Assembly (NCBI GenBank): GCA_024404815.1
Contig: JAKSPL010000019.1
Span: 1 to 42,308 of the forward strand
Source of the DNA: Oscillospiraceae bacterium
GTDB lineage: Bacteria; Bacillota; Clostridia; Oscillospirales; Ruminococcaceae
Direction of reading: 5' to 3'
DNA: 42,308 bases
A program made the translations under genes and the position numbers. The first letter of the stretch is position 1. Each line of letters starts with the position of its first letter. Shown in pieces: positions 24,378-32,719 of this stretch. The notes beneath the pieces are model-generated. The model was given only the letters and a program-made list of their open reading frames with translations. It did not search any database and had not been told where the DNA came from.

Positions 24378-26459
24378 TTATGTGAGCGGACGAACCGTAT
24401 ACCGACCGTCCGATGAGATGATCCAAATGACATTGCGGCAGTTATCGTCTGCGCCTTTGCCATAGCGCAGTACGGCATCCGCAGGGGAAGAAATTTCCGT
24501 ATCTACGGGCAAAAGCTGTATCTTCCTTCCACAAAATTGCAGAAAAGCGTTGTCGGGATGCAGCATCAGTTCTGCATCGTCCAGCGAAACGGACACGGTA
24601 TCTTCATATGTTGGAATACAACCGCAGATACGTGCATTTTCACGAATCTGTCCGCCCTTTGACAGACAGACTTCCCCGACCGCGCCGAGCGATGAATCAT
24701 AGGCGGCGGCATCGCGGCTCGGGCAGTAGAGAAAATCGACCGTGCCGAGTTCGGAGTCCGCGAGGTACTGTGCGGCATATTCCGCATTTTTCGGGTTGCC
24801 TGTGAAGTCGGCGACTACGGTCTGACCACCGACTGAAATCACAGATACTGCGTTGCTTTTCGAACCGAGTACAGCGATGCGAAGCTGATTGTTTGCCGTG
24901 ATTTTTTGGAAAGCGAGCTGTGCGGAGAGTACGACCGCGCAGCAAAGTACCGCAAATGCGAACTGCTTTCTGTTGCGTGCGAAAATCCACACAAATCCGA
25001 CAAAAACAACACAAACCAGCAGTGTTGATGTCACCGCACCGTTCCGCACCTGCAAGTGGGAATACGGCAGTCCCGACACGAAATTCGCAAGTGTCAGCAC
25101 CATGCGGCAGAGCAGTCCTGCGGCAGGCAGAAGAAACGCAGTCAGTCCGCCCGTGCAGACCGTCAGCATCGCAAGGAACAGCGCACCGACACTCAGCGGC
25201 AGAATGACAAGGTTGCAGACAGGCGAAAACAACGAAGATTCGCCGCAAAACAGAATGGACGCAGGGAACACCGCGACCGATACGCAGAGGAGTCCGACCA
25301 GTTCCCGACCGACTCTTGCAGGCGCACGCCACGGCGAATGCTTGTCTGGGAGCGGAATGCCTTCGGTCATCCACGGCGCGAGAATGCCGATGCCGACCAC
25401 GCCCGATACCGACAGCCAGAACGATGCCGAGCCGACAACATAGGGCGAAAACAACGTACATCCGAGCATTGCAATACATAATGCACGCGGCGTATTCGGA
25501 TAGCGTCCGAACAGCGGAGCCGCCTGTGCGAGCAGGAACATGACGCCTGCGCGGTAGACCGACACCGCAGAATCGACCATCGCCGAGAACACGAGCACGG
25601 CAATGATATTTACGAAAAAACGTCGTTTTGGAGATACATACAGCAGTTTCAGCAGGGCGTTCAGCAGCGAGCAGAAAAACACCAGATGCAGTCCCGAAAC
25701 GGCGGTGATATGTCCGATGCCTGTGCGGTAGAGCGCGGCGGAGTCCTCGTCTGCAAGCCCGTCTTTGTCGCCAAAGAGCATGGCAAGCAAGAGTGCGGAC
25801 TCGTCTGACGGGAGCTTTGCCTGTATGCGCTTTGACATACGGACACGGTAATCCCGCAGCGTTTGTTTCAGTGAAAATCTGCGGTTTTGTGTGATTTCCA
25901 GTACATCCGCGCGGTAGATGCGGAGATATTTTCCCTGTCCTGCGGCATACTGTGCCGCGTGGTTGAGATAGTCCGAGGGAATCTCTGAAAATTCCGCCTG
26001 CATCCGCACCGTATCCCCGATGGCAAGCATGGGGAGCGTTTCATCGCCGTACCAGTCGATTACCATGCGTTTTCCATGTATCTTCGTGGAAATCGTATAT
26101 CGGATACTGTCGCTGACGGTTGTGCGTGCGTCCGTGATTTTTGCAGTCAGTTCGCAGGTTTCGCCAATCATCGCAAGCTGCGGCTGTCGGAAAGAATTGT
26201 CATAGATCGTCCAGACGCAGTTCGCGCAAAGCAGTCCGATGCCGAGCGGCAGTACGAAACGGCGCACCCGTTTCCAAAACAGACAAACCGCGCCGCCAAT
26301 CAGCAGAAACACAATGCAAAATACCAACAGATACGTGTGATTTGAAAACACAAAAGCCAACAGCAACCCCGAGATCCATGCTGCCGTAAAGCATTCTACG
26401 CCATGGAAACCCTTGGGATTGCTGTCGGCTGAATCACGGTGCAAGCGGTCGGGATTCAT
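24378..26459 (-). CDS. comEC: ComEC/Rec2 family DNA-uptake channel with degenerate C-terminal domain
   Basis: This 693-residue polytopic protein is the channel that carries single-stranded DNA across the membrane during transformation. It has N-terminal helices, an OB-like external domain (about 85-185), and the competence domain with ALLLAMLFGDKDGL and GIGHITAVSGLHLVFF. The last 150 residues align in position with the metallo-beta-lactamase domain (LGSKSNAVSVISVGGQTVVADF) but show no HxHxDH motif where it should be (FLYCPSRDAAAYDSSLG). It may therefore lack the nuclease activity proposed for this domain. The start overlaps the HIT stop (ATGA). Confidence 0.9.
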   Translation of the reverse strand: MNPDRLHRDSADSNPKGFHGVECFTAAWISGLLLAFVFSNHTYLLVFCIVFLLIGGAVCLFWKRVRRFVLPLGIGLLCANCVWTIYDNSFRQPQLAMIGETCELTAKITDARTTVSDSIRYTISTKIHGKRMVIDWYGDETLPMLAIGDTVRMQAEFSEIPSDYLNHAAQYAAGQGKYLRIYRADVLEITQNRRFSLKQTLRDYRVRMSKRIQAKLPSDESALLLAMLFGDKDGLADEDSAALYRTGIGHITAVSGLHLVFFCSLLNALLKLLYVSPKRRFFVNIIAVLVFSAMVDSAVSVYRAGVMFLLAQAAPLFGRYPNTPRALCIAMLGCTLFSPYVVGSASFWLSVSGVVGIGILAPWMTEGIPLPDKHSPWRAPARVGRELVGLLCVSVAVFPASILFCGESSLFSPVCNLVILPLSVGALFLAMLTVCTGGLTAFLLPAAGLLCRMVLTLANFVSGLPYSHLQVRNGAVTSTLLVCVVFVGFVWIFARNRKQFAFAVLCCAVVLSAQLAFQKITANNQLRIAVLGSKSNAVSVISVGGQTVVADFTGNPKNAEYAAQYLADSELGTVDFLYCPSRDAAAYDSSLGAVGEVCLSKGGQIRENARICGCIPTYEDTVSVSLDDAELMLHPDNAFLQFCGRKIQLLPVDTEISSPADAVLRYGKGADDNCRNVIWIISSDGRYTVRPLT

Positions 26460-26806
26460 ACACCCTGTTCCACAGACCAGCCCATTGTTTTGCCGGCAAG
26501 CAGATGGAAGTGCAGATGCGGAACGGTCTGACCGGCATCCTCGCCGCAGTTTGTGACGACACGGAAGCCGGAATCGAGGTGTTCCTCAGCGGCGACCTTT
26601 GCGATCGCGGTGAAGATCTTGCCGACGATCTCCGCGTTTTCGGGAGAAATTTCAGATGCGCCCGAAATATGCTGCTTCGGGACAAAGAGGTAGTGGACAG
26701 GTGCGATAGGGCTGATGTCCTTGAACGCATAGACGAATTCGTCCTCATAGACCTTTGCGCTGGGGATCTCCCCTGCGACGATTTTACAGAACAAGCAGTC
26801 GCTCAT
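26456..26806 (-). CDS. HIT family nucleotide hydrolase/transferase
   Basis: This 116-residue protein is a complete histidine-triad protein of the Hint/PKCI branch, which hydrolyses nucleoside phosphoramidates. The triad is HLHFHLL (His97, His99, His101). The CLFCK start has the CxxC pair of zinc-containing members. It lies just downstream of alaS and a GNAT gene. Hint enzymes can clear aminoacyl-AMP, so linkage to a tRNA synthetase gene is sensible. AGGAGGCG precedes the ATG. Confidence 0.95.
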   Translation of the reverse strand: MSDCLFCKIVAGEIPSAKVYEDEFVYAFKDISPIAPVHYLFVPKQHISGASEISPENAEIVGKIFTAIAKVAAEEHLDSGFRVVTNCGEDAGQTVPHLHFHLLAGKTMGWSVEQGV

Positions 26807-26836
26807 AGCTGACGCCTCCTATTCAAAATATATGGA

Positions 26837-27274
26837 TCAACGTGATTTTTCGAATTCCTTGGTGAACGGTGTGCCTGCATAGCCGCACGCCGTAAAGAAT
26901 TTTACCGCAGCGTCCGCAGCCGCACTTCCGTCCATGCGGATGCCGCCCGCGCCCTGTTCGAATGCCCAGCATTCTGCGCGGTGAAGCAAAGCCTTTCCGA
27001 TGCCGATTCTGCGGTAGGACGCGCCGACAGCCAGAGAAAGAATGGATTTCATCGGCGCGGTCAGCAGCAGGGAATCGTAGTCGCAGGCGTGGAGAAATCC
27101 CACAACTGCGTCATCGACCGCCGCCACGAAAATCTTGTGGCGCGGATTGACGCAGAGTTGGGACAGTCCCTGTGCGGTATCAGACGCAGAAACGGGCGTA
27201 AGCAGTTCTTCGCGGATGAGCTTGGAAATCGCTTTGGCATCATCGGGGGATGCGATACGAATTTTGACGCGCAT
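26837..27274 (-). CDS. GNAT family N-acetyltransferase
   Basis: This 145-residue single-domain acetyltransferase uses acetyl-CoA. The pyrophosphate-binding loop is in SYRRIGIGKALLHRAE (about 91-106), after the beta strand SILSLAV, and the ACGYAGTPFTKEF end is typical. The substrate is unknown. It lies 40 bp after alaS on the same strand and 30 bp before the HIT gene, with an AGGAGGA ribosome site. Confidence 0.92.
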   Translation of the reverse strand: MRVKIRIASPDDAKAISKLIREELLTPVSASDTAQGLSQLCVNPRHKIFVAAVDDAVVGFLHACDYDSLLLTAPMKSILSLAVGASYRRIGIGKALLHRAECWAFEQGAGGIRMDGSAAADAAVKFFTACGYAGTPFTKEFEKSR

Positions 27275-27314
27275 ACGTCCGTCCTCCTAGTTTTGTATGA
27301 TATGTGGCGGAACC

Positions 27315-29951
27315 TCAGCCTTTGAGGAAATCAGCGGCAAGCTCAGGGAGCATACCGAGTGCCTCATCGACCATGTAGCTCTTGCCGATACCTGCCATTG
27401 CGGTATCCGGTCTGCCGCCGCCCTTTCCGCCTGTGATGGCGGAGATGCGCTGGATGAGCTTGCCTGCGTGTGCGCCCTTGTCGATGGCGTTTTTCGAGCA
27501 GACACAGTAGAAATTGCCGTTTTCGCCGTTGACGCCTGCGAGGACTGCAATGACATTTTCCTCGCGGTCACGGATCTGGTCACCGAGGTTTCTCAGTACC
27601 TCAGGCTTGACATCCGACAGCATTGCGGAAACGATCTTAATGCCGCAGACTTCTTTTGCGTCAGCGAACAGTTCGGAAAGCTGACTGCCTGCGAGTTTTG
27701 CATTCAGACGGTCGATCTCCTTGGACTTCTCGCGCAGTTCGTTTGCGATCGCTGCACACTTCTCGGGCAGTTCGGAGAGATTTGTCAGTTTCAGAGCCTT
27801 TGCGGACTGAGCAATGCTGTTTTCTGCATTTTGCAGCAGTTCGAGGACATTTGCACCCGTTGCGAGTTCGATTCTGCGGACACCTGCTGCAACGGAACTC
27901 TCGGAAACGATGCGGCAAAGACCGAGCTGTGCGGTGTTGGAAACGTGCGTACCGCCGCAGAATTCGATGGAGTTGTCGCCTGCGCGTACCACGCGGACAA
28001 CATCGCCGTACTTTTCGCCGAACAGAGCCATTGCGCCGAGCTTCTTTGCATCGTCGATCGCCATTTCCTCCATAGTGACAGGGAGTGCGGCGAGGACTTC
28101 CGCATTCAGAAGCTGTTCGACCTTTGCCAGTTCCTCTGCGGACATCGCGGAGAAGTGGGAGAAGTCAAAACGGCAGCGTTCTGCGTTGACAAGCTGACCT
28201 GCCTGATGGACATGGTCGCCGAGTACCTTGCGGAGAGCCGCCTGCAAAAGGTGCGCAGATGTGTGGTTTCTCATAATTGCCATACGGCGTTCGGTATCGA
28301 CCTTTGTGGTGACGGTGCTGCCGACAGAGAGCGAACCCTGTTCGAGGGTACCCATGTGCAGGAAGTAGCCGTCGCCGCCTTTCTGGGTGTCAGCAACTGC
28401 AAATGTACCGTCGCCTTCGAGTTCACCCGTATCGCCGACCTGACCGCCGCTTTCTGCGTAGAACGCGGTCTGCGAGAGGATGACCGCGGCATCTGTGCCT
28501 GCTTCAATGGAATCGACCAGCTGACCGTCTGCGAGAATGGCAAGAACAGTTGCTTCGGTTTCCATCTTGTCGTAGCCGACAAACTTGGTCTTTGCGAGAT
28601 CCTTCGGAATTGCAAGGTCGCCGCCCCAGGAGGTCTTGACCTTCGAAGCGCGGTCTGCTCTTGCACGCTTTTTCTGTTCGTCCATCAGTTCATGGAACGC
28701 ATCGACATCGACAGTCATGCCCTGTTCTGCGGCGATCTCCACCGTCAGGTCGATCGGGAAGCCGTAGGTATCGCTCAGCTGGAATGCGTCCTTGCCGGGG
28801 ATCACGGTGCTCTTTTCGCGCTTGAGGTTGTGCATACAAGCGACCAGCATATCCATGCCGCGGTCGATGGTGCGTGCAAAGCTTTCTTCCTCGTGGCGGA
28901 TGATTTTTGTAATGAGGTCTTTTTTCTCGATGAGTTCGGGATATGCGCCGCCGTTTTCCTGAATGACGGTTTCTGCGACCTGATAGAGGAACGGTTCGCG
29001 GATGCCGAGGAGTCTGCCGTGGCGGGCAGCGCGGCGGAGCAGACGTTTCAGGACATAGCCTCTGCCTTCGTTTGCAGGGGTAATGCCGTCGCCGACCATG
29101 AATACGGTCGAACGGACATGGTCTGTGATGACACGGAGGGAAACGTCGGTCTTTTCGTCATCGTGGTAGGTAACACCTGCGATCTTGCAGATGTGCTTCA
29201 TGATATTCTGGACAGTATCGACTTCAAAGAGGTTGTCAACGCCCTGCATTGCAACAGCCAGACGTTCAAGGCCCATACCTGTGTCGATATTCTTGTTCTT
29301 CATTTCCTCGTAGTGACCTTTGCCGTCGCTGTCGAACTGGGAGAATACGAGGTTCCAGATCTCGATGACACGGTCGCAGTCGGATGCCTGTTCAAAGGAC
29401 TCGAACGGGCCGTAGCTTTCGCCGCGGTCGAAGTGGATCTCGGAGCAGGGACCGCAGGGGCCTGAACCATGCTCCCAGAAGTTGTCTTCTTTGCCGAGAC
29501 GGATGATACGCTCTTTCGGGATGCCGATCTTGTTCATCCAGATCGCTTCTGCTTCGTCATCGCTTTCAAAAACGGTGATCCAGAGTCTGTCAGCAGGGAT
29601 CTGCAGTTCTTTGGTGAGGAATTCCCATGCCCACTCGATGGCTTCGTTCTTGAAGTAGTCGCCGAACGAGAAGTTGCCGAGCATTTCAAAGAATGTGCCG
29701 TGGCGAGCGGTCTTGCCGACACGCTCAATGTCAGGGGTACGGATGCACTTCTGGCAGGTGGTCACACGGACATTGGGCGGAACTGCCTGTCCGAGGAAGA
29801 ACTTTTTGAGCGGTGCCATACCGGAGTTGATGAGAAGCAGGGAGTTATCGCCCTTCGGGATCAGCGATGCGCTGTCCATACGGGTATGATTCTTGCGTTC
29901 AAAGAAGGAGAGATACTGCTCACGCAGTTGATTTAAGCCTGTCCATTCCAT
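27315..29951 (-). CDS. alaS: Alanine-tRNA ligase
   Basis: This 878-residue enzyme charges tRNA-Ala. It has the class II catalytic domain (REQYLSFFERKNHTRMDSAS at the start and the GSGPCGPCSEIHFDRG segment), the tRNA-recognition domain, and the editing domain with zinc ligands in HTSAH (about 562) and CGGTH (about 664). The C-Ala domain closes the protein. The full length is normal. It is the first gene of the long minus-strand operon. There is no T-box leader, since only about 50 bases separate the promoter and start. Confidence 0.98.
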   Translation of the reverse strand: MEWTGLNQLREQYLSFFERKNHTRMDSASLIPKGDNSLLLINSGMAPLKKFFLGQAVPPNVRVTTCQKCIRTPDIERVGKTARHGTFFEMLGNFSFGDYFKNEAIEWAWEFLTKELQIPADRLWITVFESDDEAEAIWMNKIGIPKERIIRLGKEDNFWEHGSGPCGPCSEIHFDRGESYGPFESFEQASDCDRVIEIWNLVFSQFDSDGKGHYEEMKNKNIDTGMGLERLAVAMQGVDNLFEVDTVQNIMKHICKIAGVTYHDDEKTDVSLRVITDHVRSTVFMVGDGITPANEGRGYVLKRLLRRAARHGRLLGIREPFLYQVAETVIQENGGAYPELIEKKDLITKIIRHEEESFARTIDRGMDMLVACMHNLKREKSTVIPGKDAFQLSDTYGFPIDLTVEIAAEQGMTVDVDAFHELMDEQKKRARADRASKVKTSWGGDLAIPKDLAKTKFVGYDKMETEATVLAILADGQLVDSIEAGTDAAVILSQTAFYAESGGQVGDTGELEGDGTFAVADTQKGGDGYFLHMGTLEQGSLSVGSTVTTKVDTERRMAIMRNHTSAHLLQAALRKVLGDHVHQAGQLVNAERCRFDFSHFSAMSAEELAKVEQLLNAEVLAALPVTMEEMAIDDAKKLGAMALFGEKYGDVVRVVRAGDNSIEFCGGTHVSNTAQLGLCRIVSESSVAAGVRRIELATGANVLELLQNAENSIAQSAKALKLTNLSELPEKCAAIANELREKSKEIDRLNAKLAGSQLSELFADAKEVCGIKIVSAMLSDVKPEVLRNLGDQIRDREENVIAVLAGVNGENGNFYCVCSKNAIDKGAHAGKLIQRISAITGGKGGGRPDTAMAGIGKSYMVDEALGMLPELAADFLKG

Positions 29952-30010
29952 AATTTACGGATTCCTTTCGTATTTGCATAGATAAAATCGGGTATAACCA
30001 TACAAAATAT

Positions 30011-30039
30011 AGTATACCGCAAAATGCGCGGTTTGTCAA
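30011..30039 (-). promoter_or_regulatory. Promoter of alaS and the long minus-strand operon
   Basis: TTGACA (30039-30034) and TATACT (30016-30011) on the minus strand, 17-bp spacer. No terminator is visible downstream until the end of the ABC-F gene at 18501. Confidence 0.85.
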
Positions 30040-30051
30040 TCGGTTTGGCAG

Positions 30052-30084
30052 AAAAAATCCGCCCCTGAAACAGGAGCGGATTTT
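30052..30084 (-). terminator. Terminator of the LRR-dockerin genes
   Basis: A 14-bp stem built from AAAATCCGC and GCGGATTTT arms, TTTC loop, followed by a T-run on the minus strand, six bases beyond the stop codon. Confidence 0.88.
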
Positions 30085-30089
30085 GTATG

Positions 30090-31160
30090 TTACATCAGTG
30101 CATCGAGATAACCAAAGAGCACACTGTTGGCATCGTCTGCGGTGATCTTATCATCGAAGTCGTAGTCTGCGGACTTTGCCTGCTCCCGTGTCATGGTGCT
30201 TGCGCCGTTCATGACATTCACGGTGAGGTATTCGATCAGAACGAGGTTGGCATCGTCAGGGGTGAGCATTCCGTCCCTGTCGATATCGCCCTGTATGTTA
30301 AACCAGACATGGTGCTTTTCTGCATATGCCTGTGCGGTAGAGCCGAGATAGCCGCGCATCGGGCCACTGAAATTGAAGCCGCCGGTACTTGTTGCGATGT
30401 TGAAGAAGCAGCAGTAAACATCCTCACCCTTGTTTTTTTCCATACAGGCAAACACACAGTTCGGGTTGGCGACGGTCACGCCTGCGAGTTTCTTACAGTA
30501 AGAAAACGTACCCGGCGGGATGTAGCTGACCGACTTCGGGATAAAGACTTGATAGATTTCGGAATTTATAAACGCATTTGAGACGATCTGTGTGACGGTT
30601 TCGGGAATTTTGCAGTTTCCGGTGGCTTCCGCTCCATCAATCAGAATATTGTTGAAAATGACCAGCCCGTTTTTGCTTTTCTCTCTTTGGTCATATATCC
30701 ATGGGGTTGACGTGAAGCATTGCGAACCAATGCTTGTCAGCGATTTCGGGATGTTGATCTCTTTCAGCTTTTGACAAAAGTAAAACTGAACGGGTCCGAT
30801 CGACTGCACCCCCTCTGCCATTGTGACTTTGGTCAGGTTCTCACAGTAGCGGAATGCCTCCGCTTCCATGACCTTGACAGACGACGGCACACTGACAGTT
30901 TCGATGACCTTATTTTCATAAAAAGCATCTTCCCCGATCTTAGTGACAGGAACGCCGTTGACCGTTGAGGGAACGACAAGGTTGACAGGTGTTTTTGTCG
31001 CGCCTGTAAGAGTTGCCTGACCATTGGAGATCGTGTAGTTGAGTCCGTTCACGGTCACTTCTTGGTCTGCGGCAGAAACAGACAGACAGGGTAGCAGCAT
31101 CAGCGAAGAAAGCAGCATGACAGCCGCAGTCAGCAGCTGGAGCAGTTTTTTAGATTTCAT
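30090..31160 (-). CDS. Secreted BspA-type leucine-rich-repeat protein with C-terminal dockerin
   Basis: This 356-residue protein has a signal peptide (about 1-31, ending SVSAA), a short module around EVTVNGLNYTISNGQATLTG, BspA-type LRR_5 repeats (about 70-235, for example IGEDAFYENKVIETVSVPSS), and a type I dockerin (about 292-356). The dockerin has two calcium loops, GDIDRDGMLTPDDANLVLIEYL and DYDFDDKITADDANSVLFGYL, parted by a linker. It should dock on a cohesin scaffold at the cell surface. It has no catalytic domain, so a binding role is likely. It is a paralogue of the next gene upstream, 28 bp away. Confidence 0.9.
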   Translation of the reverse strand: MKSKKLLQLLTAAVMLLSSLMLLPCLSVSAADQEVTVNGLNYTISNGQATLTGATKTPVNLVVPSTVNGVPVTKIGEDAFYENKVIETVSVPSSVKVMEAEAFRYCENLTKVTMAEGVQSIGPVQFYFCQKLKEINIPKSLTSIGSQCFTSTPWIYDQREKSKNGLVIFNNILIDGAEATGNCKIPETVTQIVSNAFINSEIYQVFIPKSVSYIPPGTFSYCKKLAGVTVANPNCVFACMEKNKGEDVYCCFFNIATSTGGFNFSGPMRGYLGSTAQAYAEKHHVWFNIQGDIDRDGMLTPDDANLVLIEYLTVNVMNGASTMTREQAKSADYDFDDKITADDANSVLFGYLDALM

Positions 31161-31188
31161 AGGAAACCTCCAAGTAGATTTGTATCGG

Positions 31189-32247
31189 TTACTTCATCAT
31201 ATTCTCAAGATAGACCTGCAAAACAGCAGATGCATCGTCGGGAGTGATGTATGCATCCAGGTCGTAGTCCGAAGCGAAACGCTGATCCTGTGTCAGCGTC
31301 TTGCCTTGGTTCATGATCGTAGTGGAGAGGTATTCGATCAGGATATAGTTTGCATCGTCTGCGGTCAGGACACCGTCGCCTGTGACATCGCCCAGACCAA
31401 GGAACGGGATAGTATGATTTCTCGCATAGGTCTGTGCGGTCGAACCGAGATAGCCGCGGATGATACCATCATATTCCACCCTCCAGATTGCCAGTACACG
31501 ATTGTAAATACAGCAGGGGCAGTTTTTGTGATCTGCTTCCTCACAGCCGAATCTGCAATTCGGGTTGCCGATCGTGACCATCTGGAGGTCAGGGCAGGAA
31601 GCGATCGCCCCTTGCGGAAGATAGTCGATGTGTTTTGGGAGCACAATGCGGTAGAGTCCTTTTGCGTCATTGAACGAATCTGTAAGGATCGTTTTGATAG
31701 ATGTCGGGACCGTGCAGCTTGTGGTACAGGTGCTGCCATCAATCAGGATCCCGTTGACGGCCACCCATTTGCTTTCCTTCTGCTTGTTTTCCAGCCACAT
31801 GGTATTCCGGAAGCAGTTGGAGCCTATGGATGTCAGCGTTTTCGGGAAGCTGATATTTCTCAGAAGTGCGCTGGTGCTGAATACACTATAGCCCATTGTC
31901 GTCACGCCCTCCGCCATTGTGACCTCATTGAGCAGGTTGCAGCAGGAAAACGCGTAGTTTCCGATCGTTTTGACGCTGGACGGGATACTGACAGTCCGTA
32001 TGGTTTTATCGTGGTAAAAAGCTTTTTCTGCAATTTCCGTGACGGGGACACCGCTGACCTTTGACGGGATCACAAGGTTCTGCGGTGATTCTGCCGCACC
32101 TGTGAGGGTTGCCACTCCGTTGGAGATCGTGTAGTTGAGTCCGTCAGCGGTGATCTCTTTGTCTGCGGCAGAAACAGGCAGACAGGGCAGCAGCGTCAGC
32201 GTCAGGACAGCCGCAGTCAGAAACTGAACCAGCCTTTTTTTTATCAT
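31189..32247 (-). CDS. Secreted BspA-type leucine-rich-repeat protein with C-terminal dockerin (paralogue)
   Basis: This 352-residue protein has the same plan as its neighbour: signal peptide (about 1-27), the EITADGLNYTISNGVATLTG module, LRR_5 repeats, the shared GYLGSTAQTYARNH segment, and a dockerin with GDVTGDGVLTADDANYILIEYL and DYDLDAYITPDDASAVLQVYL. In the second loop a Tyr sits where Lys or Gly is usual, a small divergence. The pair arose by tandem duplication and is cotranscribed from a promoter at 32277. GGAGG precedes the start. Confidence 0.9.
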   Translation of the reverse strand: MIKKRLVQFLTAAVLTLTLLPCLPVSAADKEITADGLNYTISNGVATLTGAAESPQNLVIPSKVSGVPVTEIAEKAFYHDKTIRTVSIPSSVKTIGNYAFSCCNLLNEVTMAEGVTTMGYSVFSTSALLRNISFPKTLTSIGSNCFRNTMWLENKQKESKWVAVNGILIDGSTCTTSCTVPTSIKTILTDSFNDAKGLYRIVLPKHIDYLPQGAIASCPDLQMVTIGNPNCRFGCEEADHKNCPCCIYNRVLAIWRVEYDGIIRGYLGSTAQTYARNHTIPFLGLGDVTGDGVLTADDANYILIEYLSTTIMNQGKTLTQDQRFASDYDLDAYITPDDASAVLQVYLENMMK

Positions 32248-32276
32248 GGGTAACCTCCAAAAGAAATGATATCTCC

Positions 32277-32305
32277 ATTATACAGTTTATTTGACAAAAT
32301 TGCAA
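32277..32305 (-). promoter_or_regulatory. Promoter of the LRR-dockerin pair
   Basis: TTGCAA (32305-32300) and consensus TATAAT (32282-32277) on the minus strand, 17-bp spacer. Confidence 0.8.
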
Positions 32306-32317
32306 GATGCAGAGATA

Positions 32318-32350
32318 AAAAATTCCTGCCGCTGAGGACAGGAATTTGAT
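32318..32350 (-). terminator. Terminator of the DUF4003/dockerin operon
   Basis: AAATTCCTG and CAGGAATTT form the stem on the minus strand and the T-run continues from the 3' arm. It is just past the stop at 32356. Confidence 0.85.
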
Positions 32351-32355
32351 AGTAT

Positions 32356-32685
32356 TCAGGATTTTGCGAGAATTTGCAGGATTTGCAGGACATCGAGCGA
32401 ATTCAGCAGACCGTCCGCGCAGACATCGGCATTTTGCAGACCAATGTCAGAAATTTCAGCCGATCGGTATTCGGTGATGAATCTTGCGAGCAAAACCGCA
32501 TCGTTCATTTCGAGTGTACCGTTGTTGTTGATGTCGCCGGGGAGCGTTTCCTCATCAAACGGGACAAATTCGATTTCGTGGTCATCGGTCAGCGGTTCGA
32601 GTGTCAGAGCGGCTGCCGGGCAGGGCAGAGCGGACACTGCGAGAATTGCCGCGCAGAGTGTTCCGAGGATGCGGTTACAGATCAT
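32356..32685 (-). CDS. Small secreted protein consisting mainly of a dockerin
   Basis: This 109-residue protein has a signal peptide (about 1-26), about 22 acidic residues, and then a dockerin-like domain. The first loop is GDINNNGTLEMNDAVLLARF; the second is ADVCADGLLNSLDVLQILQIL, with Cys and Ala replacing two usual calcium-loop positions. No other domain is present, so it could occupy or cap a cohesin or serve as an adaptor. It follows the DUF4003 gene by 34 bp, with AAAGGAGGG before the ATG. Confidence 0.85.
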   Translation of the reverse strand: MICNRILGTLCAAILAVSALPCPAAALTLEPLTDDHEIEFVPFDEETLPGDINNNGTLEMNDAVLLARFITEYRSAEISDIGLQNADVCADGLLNSLDVLQILQILAKS

Positions 32686-32719
32686 GGTGACTCCCTCCTT
32701 TGATTCTGCCGTGCTGCTT

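Noticed and set aside
27297-29465. A 2.1-kb open frame on the plus strand opposite alaS
   Set aside because: It mirrors the codon pattern of alaS, has no ribosome site, and its translation is Cys/Asp/His-rich without any recognisable family. Similar antisense frames lie opposite the P-type ATPase, mltG, the radical SAM gene, holA and the exporter ATPase.
29952-30010. T-box leader for alaS
   Set aside because: Only about 50 bases lie between the promoter and the start codon, with no specifier stem, T-box sequence or terminator.
30090-32247. The two LRR-dockerin genes as an internal frameshifted duplicate
   Set aside because: Both have complete signal peptides, repeats, dockerins and stop codons, so they are intact paralogues.
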